Assembly: GCA_009996515.1 (NCBI GenBank)
Contig: JAACZV010000025.1
Coordinates: 1-64,000, forward strand
Direction of reading: 5' to 3'
From: Comamonadaceae bacterium
GTDB lineage: Bacteria > Pseudomonadota > Gammaproteobacteria > Burkholderiales > Burkholderiaceae_C
DNA length: 64,000 bases
Part shown: positions 28,078-37,694 of the stretch, one piece after another
Layout: each line of letters starts with the position of its first letter
Numbering within the stretch: the stretch's first letter is position 1
Made by a program: the position numbers and the translations under genes
Notes under the pieces: model-generated
What the model was told of the DNA's origin: nothing
Databases searched by the model: none
What the model saw: only the letters and a program-made list of their open reading frames with translations

Positions 28078-28986
28078 TCAGGCGGCGGCCCTGGACTGGC
28101 GGCGGCGCAGGCCCGCGACCCCGATCAGCGCGACGCTGGCCAGCGCCAGCGTGGCCGGCTCGGGCACGTTGGTGGTGGTGCCGCCGCAGACGCCGTTGGC
28201 ATTGACGGTGCCGGAGCACTTGGTACCGGCCGCGGCGAACAGCTTGAAATAGTCGTCGCCGTTGTTCAGCGTGCCGCGGTTCTCCGTGCCAGCGCTTTGC
28301 GTGAAGCCGCTGTTGTAGGCCGTGATCAACCACCAGCTGGACGTCTTGCCTTCGCTGTTGACCAGGTTGTAGGGGTTGCTGGTGTCCTTGATCATGTCGC
28401 CGTAGTTGCCGACCAGCTCCCAGCCCGCCATCGTGCCGGCAGTCGTGCCGGCCAGCGTCGGGGCGCTGGTGCCGGTCCAGCGGAACACGGAGATGTCCAC
28501 CGTCACGTCGCTGGTCTTGCTGCCCTTGGCGCAGGACGCGCTGCCGATCACGGTGCCGATGACGGCGCCACCGCTGACACAGCCGTACTCGGCCGTGCCG
28601 GTGGTGGCGGTGAAGCCCAGGCCGATGCTGGTCAGCACGGTGGAGGCACTGAAGCTCAGCAGCACGCCTTCGGTGTTCTGGTTGTTATCCAGCGCGTGAT
28701 AGGGCGAGCCGTTGTCCGTGCCGGAGTACATGCCCTGGCCGTTGCCGGCCCATTGCGTCAGCGTGCCGGCGGTCCACTTGCCGGACAGTTTGCCGGAGCT
28801 CAGCGTGTTGCCGACGTAGAAGCCCGACATCTTGACGGTGTAGGGGTTCTGCGCCGTGGCGGCGCTGTCGTTGATGGTGGAGGTGGGCGTGGTGTCCAGG
28901 CTCCAGTAGGCCTGGGCGGCGCCGCTCCAGGCGAGGCCGGCGGCGAGTGCTATCAGTGCAGTCAGGCGGACGGAGCGGTCTTTCAT
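28078..28986 (-). CDS. PEP-CTERM sorting-domain exported protein
   Basis: This 302-residue secreted protein has an N-terminal signal peptide (ALIALAAGLAWSGAAQAYW) and a C-terminal PEP-CTERM tripartite tag: VPEPATLALASVALIGVAGL then RRRQSR. The tag is recognised by exosortase (XrtA). The mature part is Gly/Ser/Thr/Asn-rich with four cysteines and no recognised domain; such proteins are linked to exopolysaccharide and floc matrix. The ATG at 28986 is chosen because GAGGA lies 6 bp upstream; a second ATG two codons earlier is too close to it. It has its own sigma-54 promoter and terminator, so it is monocistronic. No exosortase gene is in the window. Confidence 0.9.
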   Translation of the reverse strand: MKDRSVRLTALIALAAGLAWSGAAQAYWSLDTTPTSTINDSAATAQNPYTVKMSGFYVGNTLSSGKLSGKWTAGTLTQWAGNGQGMYSGTDNGSPYHALDNNQNTEGVLLSFSASTVLTSIGLGFTATTGTAEYGCVSGGAVIGTVIGSASCAKGSKTSDVTVDISVFRWTGTSAPTLAGTTAGTMAGWELVGNYGDMIKDTSNPYNLVNSEGKTSSWWLITAYNSGFTQSAGTENRGTLNNGDDYFKLFAAAGTKCSGTVNANGVCGGTTTNVPEPATLALASVALIGVAGLRRRQSRAAA

Positions 28987-29033
28987 TTGCATTCCTCGGT
29001 GGTCGCCGGCCGGCGGTCGGGTTAGGACTGCCC

Positions 29034-29053
29034 TATGCAGATTCAGTGCCAGC
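29034..29053 (-). promoter_or_regulatory. Sigma-54 (RpoN) promoter of the PEP-CTERM gene
   Basis: On the minus strand TGGCAC (29046-29051) is followed after the exact sigma-54 spacing by CTGCA (29036-29040), i.e. GG-N10-GC. The start site would fall near 29025, about 40 nt before the ATG. PEP-CTERM genes are known to be controlled by the PrsK/PrsR sigma-54 system, which agrees. Confidence 0.8.
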
Positions 29054-29113
29054 CTGAAAACTTGCTTGCCATTCAAGGGCTTGCCCAAGCTTTGCTGGCG
29101 ATCTGCTAAAAAT

Positions 29114-29130
29114 TGTAAAAACAACCGACA
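29114..29130 (-). promoter_or_regulatory. Candidate upstream activator (PEP-CTERM box) site
   Basis: An AT-rich TGTAAAAACAACCGACA element (as read on the plus strand) lies about 75 bp upstream of the sigma-54 promoter, a normal distance for an enhancer-binding protein such as PrsR. Its resemblance to the box upstream of other PEP-CTERM genes is from memory and unverified. Confidence 0.4.
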
Positions 29131-29154
29131 TCCTAGGGGGGAGCTGCTGACCCC

Positions 29155-31956
29155 TCAGTTGAGGGTGGAGAGCAAGGCCCTGGCGTCGTCCGCCGCAGCG
29201 AAATTCACGGGGCTGCGCAGCGCGGCCTGCAGTTCCTCCCGCGCCTCGCTCTTGCGTCCCGCCTTGGCCAGCACCGTGGCGAGGTGATAGCGGATCTGCG
29301 GCACCTCGGGCGCGCGCAGGCGCGCCTCGCGCAGCAGCTGCAGCGCCCGGTCATGGTTGCCAGCCAGGTGGTGGGCCCAGCCTGCCGTGTCCATCAGCTT
29401 GGGGTTGCGGGTGTCGGCCTGATAGGCGCGTTCGGCCATCGCGACCGCACCCGGGTCCCGGGTCACCATCAGCAGGTTGGCGAGGTTGTTCAGCGTCTCG
29501 GCGTGGTTGGGGCGCTGCTTCAGGATGGCTTCGTACTGCACCCGGGCCGCCGCGAAGTCGCGGCTGCGCAGCCGCTGCTCGGCGACGGCGCTGCGCACGG
29601 CCAGGTCGTCGGGATGGCGCTTCAGCCAGGCTTCGCCGAGCTCGGTGGCGGCCTTGGGGCCGCTCTGGCCGCCGACCGCCTGCATCAGCCGCGTCAGGCT
29701 GGCCTGGGACGGCTCGAGATCGTGCGCCTTGCGCAGCGCATCGATGGCGGCCGCGGCCTGGCCGCGGTGCAGCGCGACCTCGGCCAGCAGGTTGTAGCCC
29801 ATGGCCGAGCGCGGTGCGGCCTGGATGACTTGTCTGGCGCGCTGCTCGGCCTTGGCGCTGTCGCCCTGAGCCAGGTCTATGCTGGACAGCATGGCCATGG
29901 CCGGCGCGAAGTCGGGGCTGCCGCTGAGGGCCTTGTCCAGGCTGTAGGCGGCGCCGCCGTAGTCCTTGATGCCCACCTGCTGGCGGGCGACCTCCAGCAG
30001 CCGGGGCGCGTCGAACGCGGCGCGGCGGGCGGCCTGGGTCAGCGTGGACTTGGCGCCGGCCGTGTCGCCGTTGGCGGCCTGGGCGCCGGCATAGGCCTGC
30101 AGGGTCTCGACGTCCTCGGGCAGCTTGGCCAGCAAGATCTTGGCGGCCTCGACGGCGCGTGCGGGCTGGCCCTTGCGCAGATGCCAGGCGACGAGGGCGA
30201 AGTTGGCCCGGGTCTCGCGCGGCGCGGAGGCTTCGGCCGCGCTTTCCAGCCATTTCAGCGCCTCGTCGTCCTTGCCCCGCAGTTCGTGCAGCAGGGCCAG
30301 CTCGAACAGCACGCTGGTGTTGCGCTCGTCGCCCTTGAGCATCTCGCGCAGGCGCTGGTTTGCGGCGTCGAAGTTGCCGGCCGCGGTGTCGATGCGCGCC
30401 AGGCCCAGGCGTGCCTCCGTCAGCTTGGGGTCCAGCTTGAGGGCTTTCTCGTAGCCGGCGCGGCCGCCCGCGGCGTCGCCGGCCTGGGTCTTGGCATAGG
30501 CCTGCACCATGAGGACGGTGGCGTTGTTCGGGTTGGCGCGGGCCAGCGTGTCGGCGGTGGCCAGCGCCTTGGGCAGCTGGCCTTCACGCAGATACACGGT
30601 GGTCAGCGCGAGGCCGGCGTAGGTCTGCCTGGGGTCGGCCTTGTAGGCCCTGGCGAGCTCGTCGGCGGCCGGCGCGAGCTTGCCGCTCTGCAGCAACGAC
30701 AGGCCCAGGGCCGTGCGGTACTCGGGGGCGTCCTTGGCCCTGAGGGCCTCCTGCATCAGCGCGACGGCGCGCGCATGCCGGCCCTGGCTCATGTGCGCGG
30801 ACGCCAGCAGCAGCAGGGCCTGGCCATCGCCGGGGCGGGCCTTCACATAAGCGTCCAGCAGCTCGACGGCGCGGCCGATGTTGGGCTCGCTCAGCGCGAT
30901 CTGGGCCAGCAGCTTGATCAGCGGGCTGCCGGGCTGCTGGCGCGAAGCCAGCTCCAGAAAGGGCTTGGCCTTCTCCAGTTCGCCCAGGCCGTAGTGGGCC
31001 AGGCCGTTGAGCATCAGCAGCTGGGTGCGGTAGCGGATGTACTCGATGGGGACGGGGTCCAGCAGGTCCGTGACCCGCTTCAGCGCCGTGCGCGACCCGG
31101 CCTTGTCGCCGGCGCGCTCGGCCAGCACGGCGCGCAGATAGGCGCCACGCGGGTCGTTGGGCTTGATGGCCTGCAGTTGGTTGACCTCGGCCAGCGCATC
31201 GGCGTCGCGGTTCAGGTCGACCAGCAGGCCGGCACGCGCCAGGTGGGACTCGGCATGCTGGGGCTGGGCCCGGATGGCGCGCTCATAACCGGCCAGTGCC
31301 TGGGCGATCTGGCCGTTGGCATGGTGGATGGAGGCCTTCTGGTAGAGCGCCTCGGCGTTGTCGGGCGCCAGCTTGAGCGCCTGGTCGGCGGCGGCATGGG
31401 CCTCGGTGAACTGGCGGTTGCGCACGCGCAGCGGCACTTCCGCGAGCCAGCCATTGGCATCGCTGGCGTTGAGGGCGCGGGCCTGGGCCACGCTGACCAG
31501 CGCGGCCTTGGTGTCGCCCATGTCCGACTGGGCCAGCGCCCGCTCCAGCAGCAGCTGCTGCTGGATGCCGGCGGGCAGCCCGGCAGGCTGCAGGCGGGGG
31601 TCTTCCAGCAACTGGCCCTGCTTGCCCTGGGCATGCAGGGCCATGGCCAGGGCGACGGCGACCTCCGCGCGGTTGACGCCCAGGCGTATGGCCTCGCCGA
31701 GCTCGAACTCGGCCGCCGCCGGCTGGCTGTTGGCCAGCAGTGCCTTGCCCAGCAGCACGTGAACGGGCAGCTGGCTCTTGTCGGCCTGCAGCGCATTCTT
31801 CAGCTGGATGATGGCGCCGGGGATGTCCTGCTTCTCGTAGCGCTGCAGCGCGTCCTCGTAGAAGCGCGCGGCCTTGGCGGCGTCCGTTGCGGCGGGGGCG
31901 CCGGCGGCCAGCAAGGCAGCCAGCAGGCCGGGAAGCAGGGCGTGGTGACGGATCAT
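29155..31956 (-). CDS. prsT: XrtA/PEP-CTERM system TPR-repeat protein PrsT
   Basis: This 933-residue exported protein has a signal peptide (LLPGLLAALLAAGAPAAT) and TPR repeats over its whole length. It opens KAARFYEDALQRYEKQDIPG then AIIQLKNALQADKSQLPVHV, the start typical of PrsT (TIGR02917), and matches that family's length. PrsT is thought to work in export or assembly of exopolysaccharide with the exosortase system. Its neighbour is a PEP-CTERM substrate gene, but the rest of the eps/xrtA locus is not here. No clear sigma-54 site was found in the short gap before its start. Confidence 0.82.
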   Translation of the reverse strand: MIRHHALLPGLLAALLAAGAPAATDAAKAARFYEDALQRYEKQDIPGAIIQLKNALQADKSQLPVHVLLGKALLANSQPAAAEFELGEAIRLGVNRAEVAVALAMALHAQGKQGQLLEDPRLQPAGLPAGIQQQLLLERALAQSDMGDTKAALVSVAQARALNASDANGWLAEVPLRVRNRQFTEAHAAADQALKLAPDNAEALYQKASIHHANGQIAQALAGYERAIRAQPQHAESHLARAGLLVDLNRDADALAEVNQLQAIKPNDPRGAYLRAVLAERAGDKAGSRTALKRVTDLLDPVPIEYIRYRTQLLMLNGLAHYGLGELEKAKPFLELASRQQPGSPLIKLLAQIALSEPNIGRAVELLDAYVKARPGDGQALLLLASAHMSQGRHARAVALMQEALRAKDAPEYRTALGLSLLQSGKLAPAADELARAYKADPRQTYAGLALTTVYLREGQLPKALATADTLARANPNNATVLMVQAYAKTQAGDAAGGRAGYEKALKLDPKLTEARLGLARIDTAAGNFDAANQRLREMLKGDERNTSVLFELALLHELRGKDDEALKWLESAAEASAPRETRANFALVAWHLRKGQPARAVEAAKILLAKLPEDVETLQAYAGAQAANGDTAGAKSTLTQAARRAAFDAPRLLEVARQQVGIKDYGGAAYSLDKALSGSPDFAPAMAMLSSIDLAQGDSAKAEQRARQVIQAAPRSAMGYNLLAEVALHRGQAAAAIDALRKAHDLEPSQASLTRLMQAVGGQSGPKAATELGEAWLKRHPDDLAVRSAVAEQRLRSRDFAAARVQYEAILKQRPNHAETLNNLANLLMVTRDPGAVAMAERAYQADTRNPKLMDTAGWAHHLAGNHDRALQLLREARLRAPEVPQIRYHLATVLAKAGRKSEAREELQAALRSPVNFAAADDARALLSTLN

Positions 31957-32014
31957 CTGAGCGGGCCGGCGAGAGTGGGCGCGCCGGATTCTTGCAGAAG
32001 CCCGTCCGGCGCGG

Positions 32015-32665
32015 TCAGTAGCGCAGCTCCAGCGTCATGAGGTCCTGCTCGCGGCGCATGCGGAAGCGGTTCAGGAAGCTGTTGCCCAGCAGCACATGGC
32101 CCATGAGGCCGGGGATGACGATGGCCTCCACGTCGCGCACCTCGATGTCGCCCAGGCGCACGCTGTCCAGCTGCAGCTGGTAGGCCGGAACGATGCCGTT
32201 GGCGGTCTGCGTGACGATGCGTTTGCCGTACAGATAGCGCAGGCCCAGCTTGTCGGCCTCGCGCTGGCTGATGGCCACGCTGGTGGCGCCGGTGTCGACG
32301 AGGAAGTTCGTGGCCTGGCCGTTGATGGTGCCCAGCGTCGTGAAATGGCCGCCGGAGCCCACGGGCAGGACGATCTGGCGCGGTTGTGTCGGGTTCTGCG
32401 TGACGACACGGCCCGGCGCGGCACCCAGCGCCAGCACCTGGCGCCGGCCGCCATACTCGACGACGGCGCGCCCCTCCTCCAGCGCCACCAGCTTGACGCC
32501 GCGCGCTGCCGCGCCCACCGCGAGGGTGTGGGGTTCGCCGTCGATGATGAGCAAGGCCGCCCGGGCGCCCAGCATGCCGTTGAGCTGAACCTGGTCCGGC
32601 GGCTGCGCCTGGGCCATGGCGAGGTTGCCCCCCAACAGCAGTAGCAGCGGCGCGAGGCGGCGCAT
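32015..32665 (-). CDS. Retropepsin-like aspartic protease, TIGR02281 type
   Basis: This 216-residue protein is exported (signal peptide MRRLAPLLLLLGGNLAMAQAQ). The N-terminal half is a beta-rich region of unknown role. From about residue 95 a clan AA aspartic protease domain begins, GHFTTLGTINGQATNFLVDT with the catalytic DTGA at about 116-119; it continues GATSVAISQREADKLGLRY and the closing GHVLLGNSFLNRFRMRREQD. A single domain implies a homodimer. Such proteins are widespread in proteobacteria without assigned substrates. It begins 2 bp after the yajQ stop, so it is in the same transcript. Confidence 0.85.
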   Translation of the reverse strand: MRRLAPLLLLLGGNLAMAQAQPPDQVQLNGMLGARAALLIIDGEPHTLAVGAAARGVKLVALEEGRAVVEYGGRRQVLALGAAPGRVVTQNPTQPRQIVLPVGSGGHFTTLGTINGQATNFLVDTGATSVAISQREADKLGLRYLYGKRIVTQTANGIVPAYQLQLDSVRLGDIEVRDVEAIVIPGLMGHVLLGNSFLNRFRMRREQDLMTLELRY

Positions 32666-32667
32666 GC

Positions 32668-33156
32668 TCAATCGCGGAAGTTGTTGTAGGTCAGCGGCGT
32701 GTCGCTGAAGCTCTTCTTCAGGTGGGCGATGGCCGCCTGCAGGTCGTCGCGGTTCTTGCCCGTCACGCGCACCGCGTCGCCCTGGATGCTGGCCTGCACC
32801 TTGAGCTTGCTGTCCTTCAGCGAGGCGACGATCTTCTTCGCGAGCGTGGCCTCGATGCCCTCCTTGATCTTGTAGACCTGGCGCACCTTGTCGCCGCCGA
32901 GCTTCTCGACCTTCTCGGCCTTGTCGAGGAAGCTGATGACGACGTCCTGCTTGGTCAGCTTGCCGTAGAGCACGGCCTCGATCTGTTCGAGCTGGAATTC
33001 GCTGTCGCCGGTGGCGTGGATTTCCTTGTCCTTGAGCTCGACCTTGGCACCCGTGCCCTTGAAGTCGAAGCGGGTGCCGATCTCCTTGATGCTGTTGTCC
33101 ACGCCGTTGCGGATCTTGACGTGGTCGGGTTCGAGAACGGTGTCGAAGCTGGGCAT
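32668..33156 (-). CDS. yajQ: YajQ family nucleotide-binding protein
   Basis: The 162-residue protein matches YajQ throughout: [52 protein letters not shown] and the C-terminal [20 protein letters not shown]. It forms two ferredoxin-like domains. YajQ binds nucleotides and RNA; a homologue in Xanthomonas is a cyclic-di-GMP receptor, which is family knowledge and not shown here. It diverges from murB with about 70 bp between starts. Confidence 0.95.
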   Translation of the reverse strand: MPSFDTVLEPDHVKIRNGVDNSIKEIGTRFDFKGTGAKVELKDKEIHATGDSEFQLEQIEAVLYGKLTKQDVVISFLDKAEKVEKLGGDKVRQVYKIKEGIEATLAKKIVASLKDSKLKVQASIQGDAVRVTGKNRDDLQAAIAHLKKSFSDTPLTYNNFRD

Positions 33157-33227
33157 ATGCGGTCCGGGGAATGTGTCTGCGAAAATTTTGCAGCTTGCGC
33201 GCCGCGCAAGCCATCCAAAAGTGTCCC

Positions 33228-34298
33228 ATGTCCGCCGCAGCCCTGACCCCCTCGAACGATGTCCCCGGTCTCCAGATCGAGACCGACGTCAACCTCAAGC
33301 CCTACAACAGCTTCGGCCTGCCGGCCGTGGCGCGCCGGCTGGTGCGCATCCGTGAGGCGGCCGACGTGCGCCGGGTCGTGGACCATCCGGAGCTGGGCCG
33401 CGCGCCCAAGTTCGTGCTGGGCGGCGGCAGCAACCTGGTGCTGACCAAGGACGTGGAGGCCGTCGTGCTGAAGGTGGAGATCCCCGGCATCCGGCTGCTG
33501 GAGGAGCGGGCCGACGCCTGGATCGTGGAGGCCGGCGCGGGCGTGGTCTGGCACGAGCTGGTCAGCTGGACGCTGGACCAGGGCTATCCGGGCCTGGAGA
33601 ACATGGCGCTGATCCCGGGCACCGTGGGCGCGGCGCCGGTGCAGAACATCGGCGCCTACGGCATCGAGGTCAAGGACAGGCTGGAGGCGGTGGAGGTCAT
33701 GGACCTGGTCACCGGCCGGCCGGCGCTGCTGCCGGCCGAGGTCTGCCGCTTCGGCTACCGCGACAGCGTCTTCAAGCAGGACGGCTTCGGCGGCCTGGCC
33801 GGCAAGAGCGTCATCACGCGGGTGCGCTTTCGGCTGCCCAGGCCCTGGCAGCCGGTGCTGGGCTATCTGGAGATCGAACGCAAGATGGCCGAGACGGGCA
33901 TCACGGCGCCGGATGCGCGCCAGATCTACGACTGGATCTGCGCCGTGCGGCGCGCCAAGCTGCCCGACCCGGCCGTCATCGGCAATGCCGGCAGCTTCTT
34001 CAAGAACCCGGTCGTCACGGCCGAGCAATGCCGCGACATCATCGGCCGCGACCCCGGCATCGTGCATTACCCCATGGCCGATGGCAGCGTGAAGCTGGCC
34101 GCCGGCTGGATGATCGACGCCTGCGGCTGGAAGGGCAAGACGGTGGGCGGGGCGGCCGTCTACGAGAAGCAGGCGTTGGTGCTGGTGAACAAGGCCGACG
34201 CGCGCGGCGCCGAGGTCGTCACGCTGGCGCGGGCCATCCAGGAGAGCGTCTACGGGCGCTTCGGCATCCGGCTGGAGCCGGAGCCGGTGCTCCTCTAG
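33228..34298 (+). CDS. murB: UDP-N-acetylenolpyruvoylglucosamine reductase
   Basis: MurB reduces UDP-GlcNAc-enolpyruvate to UDP-MurNAc with NADPH and FAD in peptidoglycan synthesis. The 356-residue protein shows [17 protein letters not shown] (FAD domain entry), [20 protein letters not shown] near residues 61-80 and the FAD-binding [20 protein letters not shown] near 122-142. The catalytic serine is in [14 protein letters not shown] near 246-259, and the C-terminal [16 protein letters not shown] holds the Glu. The ATG at 33228 is the first start that keeps the N-terminus in family range. Confidence 0.97.
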   Translation: MSAAALTPSNDVPGLQIETDVNLKPYNSFGLPAVARRLVRIREAADVRRVVDHPELGRAPKFVLGGGSNLVLTKDVEAVVLKVEIPGIRLLEERADAWIVEAGAGVVWHELVSWTLDQGYPGLENMALIPGTVGAAPVQNIGAYGIEVKDRLEAVEVMDLVTGRPALLPAEVCRFGYRDSVFKQDGFGGLAGKSVITRVRFRLPRPWQPVLGYLEIERKMAETGITAPDARQIYDWICAVRRAKLPDPAVIGNAGSFFKNPVVTAEQCRDIIGRDPGIVHYPMADGSVKLAAGWMIDACGWKGKTVGGAAVYEKQALVLVNKADARGAEVVTLARAIQESVYGRFGIRLEPEPVLL

Positions 34299-34409
34299 CG
34301 CGGCCGTCAGGCGGACCGGGCGCCGCCGCCGGCGTCATCCTCCCAATGGCGGAGGCCTTTTGCCGGCCGCCGTCCGATGATGGCTGGCATCCAGCCAGCG
34401 GAGGGCGCC

Positions 34410-35270
34410 ATGAGCACATGCACGGTCGATGAGGGCCCGCCCGCGGGCCTGCAGATGCTGGGGCGACGGTCGCTGCTGGCCTGGTTGGGCGGTCTGGCGC
34501 TGCCTGCCACGGCCCTGGAGCCGCTGCTGGCGCGCAGCGCGCCCATGGACATCGACCCGACGCCCTACCTGGTCAGCGAGAAGCTGGACGGCGTGCGGGC
34601 TCTGTGGGACGGCGAGACGCTGAGATTCCGCAGCGGCCGCCGCATCGCGGCGCCGGCCTGGTTCCTGGCGGCCCTGCCCGAGCCGGCGCTGGACGGCGAA
34701 CTGTGGATGGGACGGCGCCGTTTCGAGGCGCTGTCCGCCACGGTCCGGCGGGCCCAGCCGGTGGAGGCCGAATGGCGCCGCCTGCGCTATCACGTCTTCG
34801 AGCTGCCGGCCGGCGAGGGCCGCTTCGAGCAGCGTGCCGAGCGGTTGCGTGCGCTGGCGGGCGAGGTCGTCGTGCCCGTGGAGCATTGGCGGCTGGCCTC
34901 CAACGCCCAGCTGCAGGCGCGGCTGCGCGAGGTGGTGGCGGCGGGCGGTGAGGGCTTGATGCTGCATCGCGCCGACGCGGCGTTGGCGTCGGGCCGCAGC
35001 GATCTGCTGCTCAAGCTCAAGCCGCAGGCGGACGCGGAAGGCCTGGTCGTGGGCCATGAGCCGGGACGCGGGCAATGGGCAGGCCAGCTCGGCGCCCTCG
35101 TGGTGCAGACGCCCGAGGGCCTGCGCTTCAGGCTGGGCAGCGGCTTCAGCGCGGCGCTGCGCCGCAATCCGCCGCCCATAGGCGCAACCGTCACCTACCG
35201 CTATCGTGAGCTGACCGCCAGCGGCAAGCCGCGCTTTGCGAGCTTCGTCCGCGTGGCCGACGAGTTCTGA
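34410..35270 (+). CDS. Exported ATP-dependent DNA ligase (LigE-like)
   Basis: This 286-residue minimal ATP-dependent ligase has the nucleotidyltransferase lysine in SEKLDGVRALWDG (motif I, about residues 54-66), an RSGR motif Ia, DGELWMGR (motif III, about 96-103), GEGLMLHR (motif IV) and DLLLKLKP (motif V). A C-terminal OB-fold follows. The N-terminus carries a twin-arginine-like signal (LGRRSLLAWLGGLALPATA), as in periplasmic Lig E enzymes linked to uptake or extracellular DNA; that role is inferred. GGAGGG precedes the ATG at 34410. It ends 3 bp from the stop of a convergent SOS-controlled small ORF. Confidence 0.85.
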   Translation: MSTCTVDEGPPAGLQMLGRRSLLAWLGGLALPATALEPLLARSAPMDIDPTPYLVSEKLDGVRALWDGETLRFRSGRRIAAPAWFLAALPEPALDGELWMGRRRFEALSATVRRAQPVEAEWRRLRYHVFELPAGEGRFEQRAERLRALAGEVVVPVEHWRLASNAQLQARLREVVAAGGEGLMLHRADAALASGRSDLLLKLKPQADAEGLVVGHEPGRGQWAGQLGALVVQTPEGLRFRLGSGFSAALRRNPPPIGATVTYRYRELTASGKPRFASFVRVADEF

Positions 35271-35273
35271 GCC

Positions 35274-35354
35274 TCAGAGCCAGCGCAGGATGAGCTGCAG
35301 CCAGCGGGGCAGCGGACGGCCGGGGACGTAGTTCTGGCGGTAGTGGCTGTGCAT
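35274..35354 (-). CDS. 26-residue basic/hydrophobic peptide ORF under a LexA box
   Basis: A short ORF starts with ATG (35354) and ends TGA at 35274. It encodes a peptide with a His/Tyr/Arg/Asn-containing N-terminus and a basic amphipathic end, RPLPRWLQLILRWL. AGGAG at 35362-35366 lies 7 bp before the ATG, and a near-perfect LexA operator with an overlapping TATAAA sits directly upstream; no other gene could use that operator. The layout (SOS box, short leader, tiny hydrophobic peptide) resembles SOS-induced membrane peptides such as TisB, but there is no sequence similarity I can claim. Expression is unproven. Confidence 0.55.
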   Translation of the reverse strand: MHSHYRQNYVPGRPLPRWLQLILRWL

Positions 35355-35370
35355 GGTCGGGCTCCTGAAA

Positions 35371-35398
35371 CGAATACTGTAATTTTATACAGTATTCG
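35371..35398 (-). promoter_or_regulatory. LexA operator (SOS box) with embedded promoter
   Basis: A 28-bp palindrome has perfect 10-bp arms (CGAATACTGT and ACAGTATTCG) around an AT-rich 8-bp centre, i.e. CTGT-N8-ACAG with TA flanks, nearly the enterobacterial ideal. On the minus strand it contains TATAAA (35384-35389), a plausible -10; a -35 is weak (TGGTCA at 35406-35411). Repression by LexA would block the 26-codon ORF. Confidence 0.85.
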
Positions 35399-35424
35399 CG
35401 GAGCCTGACCAGCCCTCTGCGGGT

Positions 35425-36759
<1,335 letters not shown>

Positions 36760-37026
36760 TTAGGCGACGAGGTTCTGCCACTGGGGGTGGCGCTGGATGT
36801 AGGACTGGACGTAGCTGCAGGCCGGCTGGACCTTGAGGCGCTGGCCCTGGGCCCATTGCAGGCCGGCCTCGACGAGGCGGGCCGCCAGGCCCTGGCCGCG
36901 GTAGGCCGACGGCACCACGGTGTGCGTGAAGACGACGCGGTCGCCGCTGAGCTCGTAGTCCAGCACGCTGGTGGGCGTGGTGGGCAGCGTGAAGCGCTGC
37001 AGCTCGGGTTCGTGGCGGGGCGTCAT
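36760..37026 (-). CDS. Small GNAT-like N-acetyltransferase (YjdJ type)
   Basis: This 88-residue protein of the short Acetyltransf_CG/YjdJ group has the beta-bulge and acetyl-CoA loop VVPSAYRGQGLAARLVEAGL near residues 38-57 and the C-terminal PACSYVQSYIQRHPQWQNLV. The cysteine and following Tyr are typical of this mini-GNAT family. Substrate is unknown. Its ATG overlaps the yaeQ stop by 4 bp (ATGA). It lies 18 bp before argG. Confidence 0.85.
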   Translation of the reverse strand: MTPRHEPELQRFTLPTTPTSVLDYELSGDRVVFTHTVVPSAYRGQGLAARLVEAGLQWAQGQRLKVQPACSYVQSYIQRHPQWQNLVA

Positions 37027-37583
37027 TCGGAAGCCGCCTTCAGCGCGACGGGGTGGATCTCGACCGACGCGTTCGCGGTGGACACGTAGATGCTGCCGTC
37101 CTGGATGCTGATCTGCAGCTGCATGCTGCGCTCGGCGAGGGCGGCCAGGGCTTGGGACTGCTCGGCCGGGATCTGCCAGACGGTCAGCTTGGGCGCGCGG
37201 GTCAGCTTGCTTTCGAGGTTGCGCCACCAGACCTCCGTGCTGGACGCATAGCTGTAGACGCTGACGCGTTCGCTGCGGCCGTGGGCCTTCATCAGCCGGC
37301 GGTCGTCGGGCTGGCCCAGGTCTATCCAGTGCACGACGTCGCCGGTCAGGTCCAGCTGCCAGAGATCGGGCTCGTCCACGTCGGACAGGCCTTTGGTGAA
37401 CTCCAGCCGGCCGCGCAGGTCGTCGGGCGCCACGTTCAGCGCGTAGGCCAGCACGCGGATCATCATGCGCTCGTCGGTCTCGCTCGGATGGCGGGCGATG
37501 GTCAGGGCATGGTCGCCGTAGACATGGCGGTCCATGTCGGCGATCTGGAGCTGGGCTTTGTGGATGGTGGCTTTGAGCGCCAT
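37023..37583 (-). CDS. yaeQ: YaeQ family protein
   Basis: The 186-residue protein matches YaeQ, a PD-(D/E)XK nuclease-fold family of unknown activity. Visible family segments are MALKATIHKAQLQIADMDRH, LTIARHPSETDERMMIRVLA and LWQLDLTGDVVHWIDLGQPD, where the conserved D and following E/K-type positions of the fold lie; RLMKAHGRSERVSVYSYAS follows. It heads an operon with a mini-GNAT gene and argG and diverges from the coiled-coil gene at 37695. The 111-bp gap between them holds no clear site. Confidence 0.92.
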   Translation of the reverse strand: MALKATIHKAQLQIADMDRHVYGDHALTIARHPSETDERMMIRVLAYALNVAPDDLRGRLEFTKGLSDVDEPDLWQLDLTGDVVHWIDLGQPDDRRLMKAHGRSERVSVYSYASSTEVWWRNLESKLTRAPKLTVWQIPAEQSQALAALAERSMQLQISIQDGSIYVSTANASVEIHPVALKAASE

Positions 37584-37694
37584 GCAGCGAAGGGTGGGAT
37601 GACTGAGGGCAGCCGACGATTATCGCGGCGAAGCCTCGTGGCATCATTCCGCCTCCCGTTCCGAACCTTCGCAACCCCGTGTTGCGCTCTCGCC

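Noticed and set aside
29155-32014. Sigma-54 promoter for prsT
   Set aside because: The short gap 31957-32014 has no GG-N10-GC element of the right context; only GC-rich sequence is present.
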